64,000 bases of DNA, taken from positions 5,704,001 to 5,768,000 of the forward strand of contig NGZR01000001.1 in the NCBI GenBank assembly GCA_002197995.1. Direction: 5' to 3'. Numbering within the stretch: the first letter of the stretch is position 1; each line of letters begins with the position of its first letter. Shown piece by piece: positions 1-10,276 of this stretch. The position numbers and the translations under genes were made by a program. Below the pieces are notes generated by a model, which saw only the letters and a list, made by a program, of their open reading frames with translations, did no database searches and was not told where the DNA came from. The DNA comes from Gaeumannomyces sp. JS-464 (Eukaryota; Ascomycota; Sordariomycetes; Magnaporthales; Magnaporthaceae).

Positions 1-693
1 ACAGCTGTGTGATCTGGTTGAGGATCTGCTGGCGACTTGGGAGCTCCCCGTTGTTCCACCCCTGAGACTTTGGGAGGAAGCGGAACATGATGGTGTGGCT
101 CCTGAGCTGCGAGTCACTGCGAACCTTCTGCAGATGGGGAGATACGTCAGCAGAGATTCCAAGGTTTAATGGACTGATTGCAGTCTAGACACGGGTAATG
201 GTAAGAGTGGACAAGGAGATCAATAGAGGGGGGATGGTATCGAGCTAGCGGCCTAGCTGCGGTCGAGGGGTTCTTGGGGAACAGTCTTTGACCGTGGTTC
301 GAAAGCGCAGGCGATCACCCAAGAAATAACTTGGAACGATGGAATAGGAGCAGGGGTGTATGTAACGGGTAACAACTTCGATGACACTTACAGTCCACAT
401 GCCGCCCATGTTGGCCCTCGGGTTCTGCTCGAAGATGACAACGTTGAGGCCGTAGCCGAGGAGGTAGGCAGCTGCGGTGACTCCAGTGATGCCGGCGCCA
501 ATGATAGCAATGCGGGGTCCTCCGACCACATCTTGGTAGTCCTTGGGGCAGGAGAGAGATAGTTGTTTACCACCTTTCGACCAAGCTTGTAGACTGTGGA
601 GAGAGATCGGAACACCAAGGGATGCGAGACCGGCTGAGTCTGGCCCAGATCAGTAGGCACCGGTGGCGCTGACGGTCCTGTTGCGTGCGGCAT
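1..693 (-). CDS. FAD-dependent monooxygenase (flavin-containing/Baeyer-Villiger type), 5' part only
   Basis: The gene starts at ATG 693 on the minus strand and runs off the left edge. After an N-terminal extension of about 50 residues, the Rossmann FAD-binding loop GAGITG appears, followed by the E at the end of beta-2 (IFEQN) and the GG-x-W motif (GGMW) typical of flavin-containing monooxygenases. The donor GTAAGT begins at 391. The best acceptor is CTGCAG, so exon 2 starts at 127 and continues in phase 0 with residues like KVRSDSQL and FRFLPKSQGW, as expected for this family. The upstream part (KVVNNYLSPAP) and the FAD part (KDYQDVVGG) are in different frames; one missing C in the run at 545-548 would join them, giving 101 codons for exon 1. 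Function is oxygenation of an unknown small molecule with NAD(P)H and FAD. The family is secure from the motifs; substrate is unknown. Confidence 0.8.
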
Positions 694-2554
694 GGTTTTT
701 CTGTGTCTCTAGTGATGCCTGAGGGGAGCTGCTAGTGCTTGGTTGATGGCTGCCTGACGGCCTGCTGCCTCGGTTGATGCTATCTTGGCTGTTGGTGTTG
801 CCGGTGTTGTTGTTTGGAATAGGCCCAGGTTCTTGGAGCTGGACAGATGGTTGGAGTTGGAGTTGGGGTTTTTGGTGGGAGAACTCTTCCTTGGTTGAGA
901 CTCTGTAGGCACCAAACGTTTAGGGAAGGAGCGGGAATCCGGGCTCACAAGTGAAGACTGGCAGGTCCACTTCGTCGGGGACAAGCCACCCCTGGTGGTC
1001 GCCACGGCCCACAAGCAGGATTGTTGGGTCTTCCCATAGTATTGGTCCTTGCCAGGAGCTCTTGTCGCTTTTTGGAAGGACCGCTGTAGCCTTGACGCTA
1101 TCTTGTACCACATTCTTTGTCTGGTGGGCCCGACCCGAGGTGGTTGGGCAAAGGTCTCCTCCAGGGGCTCACCGCTTACTGGCTCCCAGCAGTCCGCCTG
1201 CCTTAGAGACCAGGAGGTACCTGCTTCCAGACAGTATCTTTCATCATGCTTACCTGGTATGCACGCATGAGCTTCCTCCGCTGACAGCTTGAGCTCCTCA
1301 CCAGGCACGGTGGGCACCCGTCCCCAATCCCCAGTCACTAGGTGTTGCTCAAGCAAGGATGGGAGGTAGTCCGTGATCACAAGCAGGAGGAGAGGGTTGC
1401 TTCATAGAGCACGCGGCCCAACACAGAAAGCATAGCCCGGTGTCTGATGGCTGATGCACCCCGGCCGATGCTGCAGTGGTAGACTTGCCGGCCTGGCTGC
1501 TGAATTCTAAGCACTACACCAATAGTAGAAGTCACTTGAGCAAGCACGGCAATAGCATCCTACCAGTACTGCCTGTTGCAAGATTATCGATCAAGGGCAT
1601 TACACCAGCAGATTTCGTGATGAACGTCGTGCTAGCTGCCAGGGGGCTGAGAACCGCACCGAGAGCCCTACCACCAACCAACTAAGGGGATAGGATTGCT
1701 CCCTGGTAGGCAATTACACTCTTCACTGTATTCGAAATCCCCTACCATCATTTAAATAGCTGCAATCTAATGCATGGTCCTGTGGCATCGGGTTCTTGCT
1801 TTCGTTCTCGTCCCTCTCTTCCATTTGGGCTGAGCCCTTTGATGGGGGCCGCCCCGCGACTTCCCTATTTCTACCCTCCAACACTGGTTCCCGCAATACC
1901 TGTGTAATAGTGTGGCAAAAAGTCTAGCGAGTCGTTGTCTGGCCGACTCCCACAAGACGGCCACCTACATCCAGCAGACTGTCATCATCTCGAAAGTACC
2001 ATTTTCCCGGTTCGACCTTGGCACGGCAGATCAAAAACACCCGAAAGGGTGTGCTGGATTAATTTGCGACACCACTAGGGCGCAGACCTACTTCTCCAAC
2101 CAACCGCCAAAAGCAGCAAAAGCCAGCACGCCATTCCCTCCAGAAAAGGAATCATATGCTGGCTGTATCTGCCGAACCGCAATTCCTCCCGAAATATCCG
2201 CAGAACACCATGAGAACCCTGGTATCCCTCCCCGTGGGGGACGGTATCGTAGTGCCTGCGCCTTCTGGCACGACCTCCACGCAAGCGCCACGATATTAGC
2301 CATCTCGGCCGGAAGCACCATTCCCGTCCCCTTGATGTCTCTATGATACTACGGCGAGGTCTCCGATTTGCTACTTCCGGTCGTTGAGGGTGCACATTAT
2401 TAGCTCCGACAATAAAACTAGCTCCCCAGAAAGCTATATCTTGCAGGCAACCCCGAGCATGTCCCGTCTCAAGCCGCCGAGGTGGCTACTCGTTCCCCAA
2501 TGGCTCTAGACAAAGAAGGCGACCAGGATAACAGCCCCGTTGATAGTGCACAGA
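694..2554. other. Intergenic stretch with one unassigned ORF
   Basis: No gene I can support lies between the monooxygenase start and the beta-lactamase-fold gene. A 223-codon ORF on the minus strand (709-1380) has no recognisable domain, is rich in Ser, Pro, Thr and Asn at its end, and ends just upstream of the monooxygenase start. In another minus frame (920-1111) there is a more protein-like stretch with a hydrophobic segment (TILLVGR), so a broken or frameshifted gene is possible. The remainder, 1381-2554, holds only short shadow ORFs. Confidence 0.3.
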
Positions 2555-4527
2555 ATGCGGCACTGGCGTGGCCTGGTCCCCGCCCTCCTGGCAGCGGCGG
2601 CAGCTGTCGCAGAAGCGCTGGAGTGCCGACCACAGGGACCAATTCTGCCAAGGCCGAACCTTGCCAAGTCCCAATCATTTCAGAAAGCGACGCGAGAGCT
2701 AGAAGAGGCACTACACACGGCAATAAGCGGGAAGATACGAGCAGGATGGGAGGTTCCCAACACGACGATATCCCTAGCATTCGTCTCGAAAGATCAGTCT
2801 GCGCCGGGAATCCCGCTCTGGGAATACCACCACCTAGCAGCCAATACTTTCCTGGGCACACGCAGGGCCGATAGGAACTCTCAGTATCAGATCGGATCTA
2901 TATCCAAAGCTATCACGGACGCGGTGCTAATAAGGAGTGGGATAAATCTCGACGATCCAATCACGCAATATATACCTGGGCTTTCTGGTCCCGCGCAGAT
3001 CCCATGGGAAACGATCACATTACGCGGGCTGGCGTCTCACCTGGCCGGAATTCCTCCTAACTGTACGTGCAAGTGTCTCAGGGGTTGGGTACCTGGGCCA
3101 GGGGATTGGTAACATCGGAATGAGACGCAAGCTAACCAGGGGACAGATGGTGGATCTGAGTCCTTTCTACTCAAAGGATTTTACGAATCTCTCGGACTCC
3201 CACACATAACGCTGCAGGACTACCTCATGTGCGACGTAATAGGGCTGAACTACGGCTGCTCACGACCCCGTAAGTCCTGGAGACGGGGAAGAACAAGGGG
3301 TGGAGAGGCCAGCCCCGAAGCTAAGGACATGGCTCACACAGCGGCTGGTTCATCGCAGAATATGTTGTTGGCTTGAGGGCAGCTCGGCCGGTGGCGCCGC
3401 CAATGTCTCGCCCGGTCTACTCCAACGTCGCCTTCACCCTGCTCATGTACGCCGTGGGACTGATCCGCGGCCAGGAATACCCGGCGCTTCTCTACGAGTA
3501 CATCACAGGCCCCCTGCAGATGACGAATACATATCCGAGCCCGGGTCTGTCGTACTGGAACTCGACGATTCCGCCAGTAGGCAACAGCTGGGGGGCCTAT
3601 TTTGGCGACGCAACCCCCGGTGGTGGGCTGGTGTCGTCGCTCTCAGACCTGTCGAGCTTCCTGCACGCTATACTCACCTACCGCATTTTCGATAACCCGG
3701 CCGACGTGCGGGAGTGGCTACAGCCGCGTTCTTTCACGGGCAGCCCGCACAGCTTCTTCGGGATGCCCTGGGAGATTTACCGACCACCGCCGCAAGCGCT
3801 GTTCCCCAAAACGTACGACGCAGGGACGGGCCACGGCGGACACACGGTGACGATTGCGACCAAGGACGGCGCTGCGTACGGCTACCGGGCGCGCATGTCG
3901 GCCATCGACGAGTACGGCGTGGGCATGGTGCTGCTGGCCGCGGGCGATTCGGGCTCGGCAGTGACGGCGATCAGCGACGCGATGCTGTCTGTGCTGATCC
4001 CCGCCGTCGACGCTGCGGCGCGCGAGCAGGCCGTGGAGCTGGGGTACACGGGCACGTTCCGCAACGCCTGCGGCGGGCCGTCCTTCTCGGCGACGCTGGC
4101 GCTGGACGGCACCAGCCTGGTGCTCCAGTCGCTGTCGCGCGCCGACAAGGACATCGTCGCGGCGCTGCTCGAGATGTTTGGGGTCACATACGGCACGCTC
4201 GTGCCGAACTACCGGCCGGGCACGCTCCTGCGGCTGTATCCAGCTGAAGTCTCGACGCGGGAAACGCTCAGCGGCAGACCGGTGATCAGGGAGGACTGGA
4301 GGTTCGTCTGGGACGTGACGCGGCAGTCAAGCAGCGAGCTTCCGGGCGCAGGAGTCGGGGCGTATGATTGCTTGGCCTGGGAAGCTGTCGACTGGATCTA
4401 CTACGGATCTGAGTCTGTAGATCGCGTTGTTTTTGTGAAGAACGCCGAGTCAGGCGAGGTCTTGGGACTCGAGGTGCCGTTCTTGCGCGCCAGTGCCTTC
4501 AAGGATGAAAGCTGGTGCGGGGGCTGA
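2555..4527 (+). CDS. Secreted beta-lactamase-fold serine hydrolase (LACTB/penicillin-binding-protein-like)
   Basis: Three exons: 2555-3062, 3147-3269 and 3359-4527, adding to exactly 1800 nt, 599 residues. I chose ATG 2555 rather than 2540 because MRHWRGLVPALLAAAAAVAEA is a clean signal peptide. The three catalytic motifs of the serine beta-lactamase/transpeptidase fold are all present: S115-I-S-K118 (SxxK), Y231-S-N233 (YxN), and a HGG motif at about 370 in place of KTG. The C-terminal 200 residues form the extra domain seen in fungal members of this family. Introns of 84 and 89 nt have donors GTACGT and GTAAGT, and GCTAAC as first branch site. Such proteins are usually esterases or amidases; the true substrate cannot be inferred and antibiotic resistance should not be assumed. 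This is one of the few genes here with no frame error. Confidence 0.85.
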
Positions 4528-5167
4528 TGCTGCAAGGTTTCGGCGTGGGGCTTGGCGATATTTCGATGTGAGAGAGAGTTTGAGCGCTAAGCAATCGAAA
4601 GCCTGTCGGCGGTTGAAGTCCAACTGATATGGGGAACTGAACTACCATTTTACGAAGCAGGGAGACTGCATGCTAAGCATCGCCACACACCGTCGTATGG
4701 GTAACGATACACACTCGACAAGGTGCAAGGGAGTTGGGAGAGCACCTGAGGGTGTTGCTGATAATCATTACAGCGGGTGTAAAATAACTGCTGGCTGTTG
4801 CACGGGCGCCCGAGATTCTCTTTTTAGTGGGACCATCCTTGCAATAACGCGAGAGGATCCACCTTGGCACTCGAAGGCCATCAAATGGCACGTGCTGACG
4901 CGGTACTCATCTCCCGTTGCGCCTCGTTGGACTCTTCAGTACCAGCCCAGCCTTGAGGACAGGCTGCGACTTTTATGCAGGCAGAGTCTGCCGACTGACG
5001 AAGCGCGCGTCGGTCGCACCCAGCATCGTTGATCCTACACTGCCCGGCAAGAGAGCGCTGGCCTGCAGGCATGTCCTGCTAACGATTCCCGCGCCTGCGT
5101 CGGTCTCATGTCGCCCCCTACGCTGATGCCGAGGTTCGTGCGGCAGTTGTGATCTGTAATACCGCTG
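4528..5167. other. Intergenic stretch
   Basis: Between the hydrolase stop and the Zn2Cys6 gene. Only short overlapping shadow ORFs on both strands; I see no RNA gene or repeat. Confidence 0.5.
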
Positions 5168-6657
5168 ATGCATCCCACATCCGCCGACACGCCACCGGGC
5201 CCGGCAGCCGCCAGGTCGCCGCGGGATCTGGGCAAGAACACGTCGCGGAGACCCCACCGGAAGTCCCGGCTGGGCTGCAACAACTGCAAGAAGCGCAGGG
5301 TCAAGGTTGGTGCTCTCGGAACTCCTACCTCTGGCCACCTCGGCCGTCTGCCGTGCGCCCGACCGTCTCGTGGGTCGCGCGTCTGTTGACTGACCACCGC
5401 CGCTTAGTGTGACGAGCTGCAGCCCACGTGCTCGTACTGCCGCACAAGGAGCCTCCCTTGTCAATATCCCCCAAAGCCCAAGTCGCCGGCTGAGGATGCC
5501 AACGCCCAGGTATCATCCGGGGCAAATTCGACGGCCGGGAGTGTCGCCGGCACGCCGGCCGATCCTCGGCGCCGGAAGCCTATGCGGTACACCCTCCGGC
5601 GGTCTCGTCACAGGCGCTGAGCGCGCCGCACCCCGCGGCCCCTGCTACTCCCGCCTATGGCTACGGCGGCGTGCTGTCGTCTTCAAGCATGCCCAATGTT
5701 GACGACCTCGAGCTGCTGTTCAACTTCACCAACTCGACGGTGAATTGCATCTCGCCCTACAGCTTCGTGGTGGCATTCTGGCGGGAAGAGCTGCCCAAGC
5801 TGGCCTTCGACTGGCCCTTCCTCCTCCACGGCATGTTTGCGCTGTCGAGCATGCAGCTGGCCCGCTTCCGGCGCGAGGGCGGCCGCCGCAGCAGCGAGTT
5901 CTACGCCAGCCAGGCTACCTACCACTGGCACCAGGGCCTCCGCATGGCCGGCGCGCTGCTCCCGCAGATCAACGAGGAGAACTGCCACGCGCTCTACGCC
6001 TTCGCCATCATCTCTTGCTTCTTCTCCCTCGCCTCCGGCCCGCGCCCTGGCGACTTCCTTATGTTTGGGAACGGTAATAACGGCAGCGGCGGCACGGCCG
6101 ACGGCACCCCCGACTGGTGTCTGCTGCTCCGTGGCGTGGGGCCGATCGGCGCGGCATTCTGGGTCAGCATCCAGCACGGGCCCGTCTCGCCGCTGACCAC
6201 CAACGTCATGCGGAACCTGGCAAAGTTCGCGTCTGTGAAGCTGGATGACGTCGAGGCCGAGCCCTTCCGCAACCTTCGGGCCTACATCACCGATGCCGAG
6301 GCCGAACGGCCCGAGATACCCATCTACATTCATGCCCTTAACACCATCTCGCAATGCTACTCGGCCATCTATGACGAGCGCGGCGTCCCCGACAAGGACG
6401 CAGGGGAGCTTGTCATGTATGCCATGTTCTCCCTGACCGAGTCCACGGCTTTCGTCAGGCTCCTCCAGTGCCGCGTGCCAACTGCTCTCATACTCTTTGC
6501 GCATTTTGTCGCTCTGTTCAAGGAGATCAACTTTGGCTGGATTTCGAACGGATGGGCGCCGCACCTTATGGAAGGGGTTCACGCCGCCCTGACTTCCAAA
6601 CACAGGATCCATATATCTTGGCCCATGAAGAGCCTCGGCTGGATTCCGCCAGAGTGA
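5168..6657 (+). CDS. Zn2Cys6 transcription factor of the Upc2/sterol-regulator-like type
   Basis: Exon 1 is 5168-5305 and exon 2 is 5408-6657; the 102-nt intron has the donor GTTGGT and acceptor CTTAG. It interrupts the zinc cluster between Lys and the third Cys. The spliced cluster is C-x2-C-x6-C-x6-C-x2-C-x6-C (residues about 37-64), preceded by a basic arm (RRPHRKSRLG). This is the compact spacing of Upc2-like regulators, and the C-terminal half (hydrophobic helices, ending near the motif GWIPP) also resembles that group. Between the cluster and the helical domain the frame changes near 5550-5556; one missing base there joins a Ser/Ala-rich linker to the FNFTNSTVNC region and gives 462 residues. 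It probably binds CGG half sites in the nucleus and controls transcription. Its target genes are unknown; the gene converges on the amidotransferase gene. Confidence 0.8.
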
Positions 6658-6838
6658 GTAGGAGGAATTGACAGAAGCAATCTAAACGAAATCGAATATC
6701 GACCAATTTGCTTTTGCAGCCCGCTACGGGCGATCATTTGAGCCCAGCCACGAGCCCCATTTTCCCGATGTCCTCCGGCGTGCCCGACGCCAAACCCGAC
6801 GCACCCCAGAGTGGCAGAAGGCAGTTTCTTTCCACGCC

Positions 6839-7787
6839 TCAATCAATGTCGTCGTCATCTCCGTGGAAGAACCTCAGTATGGCGGCGGCGACAAGATCTC
6901 CGTCGCGCTCGAGATGGGCGGTCTCGGCGGCGCGGTCGACGTGGTTCAAGTCCTCGATGGCGCCCTGCTGGACGCGCATCTCCATCTCGCGCTTGACCAT
7001 GCGCTCGTCGAAGGCGAGGTGCGCCTGGGTAGTGAAAAGGCGCCTCGGGATGTAGGTGCCCTGCACCTTTGTGTGGCTACTGCTCCCCCAGACCGAGACG
7101 CGGGCGCCCGCGTCCAGGAGGCCGTCGGAGCCGGCCGGCTCGGGCGCGTCGACCACCTGGTCCTGATGCATTTGGTGCAGGTGGCACAAAGGGCTGGTCC
7201 CTCTGGAAGAGCCGCTGGCCCGTGGCGGTCAAGTTGATGCGGCTGTGGCCAAGCTCCCAGTCCTGCGACGGGGCCGGCGCAACCGTCGCGCCCAGGATGC
7301 GGTTGAGGATCTGGTGCCCGAAACAAACGCCCGAAAAGCGCATGTCGGGACGGCGGCGCCAAAGATCTATGTATTTATGATTTGGTTAAACTGGTTAGCT
7401 GGGGCCCTTTCTCGTTTCGCGGAGGAAGATAGACGAGTGTACGATAACGAGCCAAAACAAACCTGTGAGCAGCTCGACCAGCTGGTCGATCCATTCATTG
7501 GACCCGTGGGCATCGTACATGCTCCCCGTGATCAGGACGGCGTGGAAGTCGTCGAACTCGTCGTAGGCGGGCACCTTGCCACCCTTATCGGTAACGACGA
7601 AGCGGGTGTCCGCCTGGGCGCCCAGCGGCGGCTTGTGGTCCGCACCAGCGCTTTCAAAGTGCCGCTTGAGGATCTCGCCGTACGTGCCCCGCCGCTCCTT
7701 GGACTTTGGGTGCGGCTCGTCCGTCTCGAGCACCATCATCCGGACGATGGGCGTTGGGCCGGGGGTGCCGTTTGGGATTAGAACCAT
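6839..7787 (-). CDS. Class I glutamine amidotransferase-like protein
   Basis: Exon 1 is 7787-7463 and exon 2 is 7366-6839; the 96-nt intron has the donor GTTTGT and branch GCTAAC. The product is 283 residues. Exon 1 gives the typical beginning (MMVLETDEPHP) and LITGSMYDAH, an oxyanion-type loop; exon 2 gives the nucleophile elbow G-V-C123-F-G-H-Q and, after the frame break, the catalytic His region HQMH followed by a loop with GS(S)SHTKVQG. A surplus C in the CCC run near 7195-7199 separates these two parts; removing it restores 852 nt exactly. Fungal relatives are stand-alone cytosolic class I GATase proteins, similar to Dug3-independent peptidase or GMP-synthase-like folds, whose substrates are mostly undefined. 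The start at 7787 was preferred to 7835 because homologous sequence begins close to it. The gene is tail-to-tail with the Zn2Cys6 gene, separated by 181 bp. Confidence 0.8.
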
Positions 7788-9215
7788 GGTTTCTCCTTGT
7801 CTCTTCGTCTTCAAAACTTTGTGTAATAAGATCATATTGAAGGAATAGTTTGTCGGTTTCTCTGTGATGGAGTATGTTGTTGGCTTGCTTGTCTTGAGAT
7901 TTGGAGCTCAGTGTGAATTCCAAGCCGGACCGTTTTTGTACAGAAGGGATTGCCCAAGATCCGACAACCTGTTTGGCTCCACCTTGGCCACATGTATGGA
8001 AGCCTCCATCGTCTTGGTCGCCTGCCAACAGCCAACTTTCGCTTGTCGCTTGAATTCCTCCCAGCTGACAAAACAAGATGCTCTCCTCCAGTGCCTTGGC
8101 GATGACGAAGAGCTCCGCCCGATGGGGTTTCCATCGAGTAAGAAGGAAATTGAATTCCTGCCTGCGCGGCGCCAACATCTGGGCAGTCCACCACCTGCCT
8201 TAGCTACAGTAGATGCTAAATACCGCCATCGGCACTGGGTGTTTGCGCCCTCAGCTGTTGCCAGCTGAGCACCTTACCCTGATCGACGCTAATTTCGTTG
8301 ACGAAACCGCGCGCAGATCCTCCTCGACCGTCTCCCTGGAACAAGGAATCCAACCCACCATCATCCAGCGTGTAGCAACCCGTCTCCGACGCTGATCCAG
8401 CCCTGCCGCGCCTCCGACGAATTGTTCGATTTGTTCGTTCAGAAGCTTAAACCCCAACGCCCCGCGGGGTCGGCGAGGGCCTAGAGTCCCAATCGGAGGA
8501 CGCGCGTCCAAACCCTCCCACTAGCTTTTTAAGTCTAACGAGACTTCGCCATGAAAGAACCGTGGCTGTCCGACGTTTGCTACATGGATGAAATGCTAGG
8601 TGCTTCTATAGTGCCTGAATGACTCAAAATAGGTCGATATCCTTTCTCTAGGCACCCAAAATGGCTTCCACAACCATCCGCCCGACAGCACAAAGCGCAC
8701 CGTCGATAGACCAAGGCAGACTACCTAGCCCGTAGGCGAAACGCTGTCTCCCCACGCGCAATGACGAGCTAAGGCATCTGAAATTAAATGCCGCCACGGA
8801 GACCGGCGGGCGCTTCTTATGGAGCCGGCAGTAGGTCTGCCCTAGCGCATCGCACTAGCCCAACACTGACCCTGCAGGAAGAGCCTTCCGGCCGCTTCGC
8901 GTGATCGGTGTCGATCGGAGCCTCCCACTAGGAGACGGACGCAACGAAATGCGACGGCGTCGTCGGGTGCCTGAGCTTTAGTTCAAGGCCGCTGCCAGCT
9001 CGGTCTGGGGAGTGAAGGGGGACCGCGGGGAAGGGAAGTTCGTTCACCACCGCGCGCACCTATTTTTACAACATCCCCCATCGGCCACTCCCAGCGCCGG
9101 CCATAGCCCGAGTTTCCCTCGACTACATCCCTCTTTTCCATTCTTATTCTTTACTTTCTCGTCACGCGTTGATCGTTCACGAGCCCCCATTCCAGGCGAG
9201 GACAGCCGCAAAGAA
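7788..9215. other. Intergenic stretch between diverging genes
   Basis: Holds the promoters of the amidotransferase gene (minus) and of the hypothetical gene (plus). A pyrimidine-rich run at about 9117-9165, common just upstream of fungal start codons, precedes the latter. Short ORFs at 7864-8268 on both strands look like shadows. No RNA gene or repeat seen. Confidence 0.45.
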
Positions 9216-9827
9216 ATGCGCGCCGCCGCCATGTCAGGGGACAATCTTTCGCAGTCGAGCCTCCCTCTCATGGCTGGACTGAGGGTCACTTTTGATCGGC
9301 CTTGCCTGACGCGCTTGTCGACGGCCGCCAGCGGCACCGGGGCGCGGAAGCCCATCACGCTCAACATCGACACCAACCTAGCCTCGGAAAAGGGCGGGAG
9401 CGGCACGCACAACCACCCGCCGTTCCCCCGCACGCCGCCGCCGTGGTTGGCCAAGAGACGCCCGGGCATCCTGCCCTCCCCCGTGAGGCGGCAGCCGAGG
9501 GCGGCGGCGGCGCAGGCGGACGGCGACTCCCGCTCGCGGTCGGCTAGGATCAGGTCCTCCGTCTCGGCGGCGTTACGGCGGCCGTCTGCCCTCCTCGGCC
9601 AAGGAGGCCGCGAGAAGCAGGCGGACGAGCTGCGGCAGTCGCCCAGATGTGGCGAGGGGAGAAGACGAGCGGAGGATGAAGACTACGCGGCGGCAAACCT
9701 CAGTCTACAATCTACGATTTCTTCGGCCGCCACCGCCGACAGCACCGACACCGCCGCTCAGTCCATTGGCGGTGCTCAGCCGCCCTGCCCGTCTCGTCCG
9801 TCTTGGCGGCGGCGCTGGTGGACCTAG
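9216..9827 (+). CDS. Hypothetical basic, low-complexity protein
   Basis: I do not recognise this protein. The frame is open for over 270 codons; I start it at ATG 9216 (MRAAAMSGD), because the stretch before it is C/T-rich and promoter-like. Codon third positions are mostly G or C, as in the neighbouring genes. The product is rich in Arg, Pro, Ser and Ala with an N-terminal part containing PITLNIDTNL, and an acidic patch (EDEDY) near residue 153. In its last 20 codons the frame looks wrong: one base missing near 9767-9775 would continue it into a helical, Ala/Val-rich segment (VLAAALVDLGQDV) ending around 9840 or beyond, so the true C-terminus is uncertain. Probably a disordered nuclear or cytosolic protein. 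Confidence 0.45.
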   Translation: MRAAAMSGDNLSQSSLPLMAGLRVTFDRPCLTRLSTAASGTGARKPITLNIDTNLASEKGGSGTHNHPPFPRTPPPWLAKRRPGILPSPVRRQPRAAAAQADGDSRSRSARIRSSVSAALRRPSALLGQGGREKQADELRQSPRCGEGRRRAEDEDYAAANLSLQSTISSAATADSTDTAAQSIGGAQPPCPSRPSWRRRWWT

Positions 9828-10276
9828 GTCAAGACGTTCATTCTAGGACTTTGTTTCTTGTTTTTGAAACCTCCATTTTCGAGTGCGACTCTGCCCGCTG
9901 TTGCCGTCAGCGCGGTCGGTCCGTCGGCTCCCACAGGTCAGCGGCGGCCTTGGTTCCACGTTCCTGGTCTCCGCCGGCGCAGTGACCGCACTGACTTGCT
10001 GCGTACCTGCGAGAAGAATTTGCCACGCCGCAATTGCTCAAGACGGACGAGGGCCTGCTTTTGTGGTGACGTCTTTCTTTAAGGATGCGTTATGAACACT
10101 GTCAATGCTGGTTTGGAGAGCATCGAGTTGTATTAAGTGTAAATGTTTATACAGCACAGTTTTATCCGCGAGTTGGCGGAGGGTTTCCAATATTGCCCGG
10201 ATCTATATCGTATTCCATGGTGATGGAATCCAATCATTTGGATACACAACTCGATAAACACCAAAATTCGCGTCTC
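9828..10276. other. Intergenic stretch (possible 3' remainder of the previous gene)
   Basis: May contain the true end of the 9216 gene if the proposed frame error is right. Otherwise a convergent intergenic region without recognisable signals. Confidence 0.35.

Noticed and set aside
5683..6612. 309-codon minus ORF antisense to the Zn2Cys6 gene
   Set aside because: Antisense shadow with repetitive Ala/Glu/Arg/Gly composition; plus strand carries the recognised regulator.
2555..7787. Secondary-metabolite cluster (hydrolase, regulator, amidotransferase, monooxygenase nearby)
   Set aside because: No backbone synthase, and gaps and orientations do not support a cluster.
9012..9215. Upstream start of the hypothetical gene at 9012
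   Set aside because: The first 68 codons are C/T-rich leader-like sequence; ATG 9216 is a better start.
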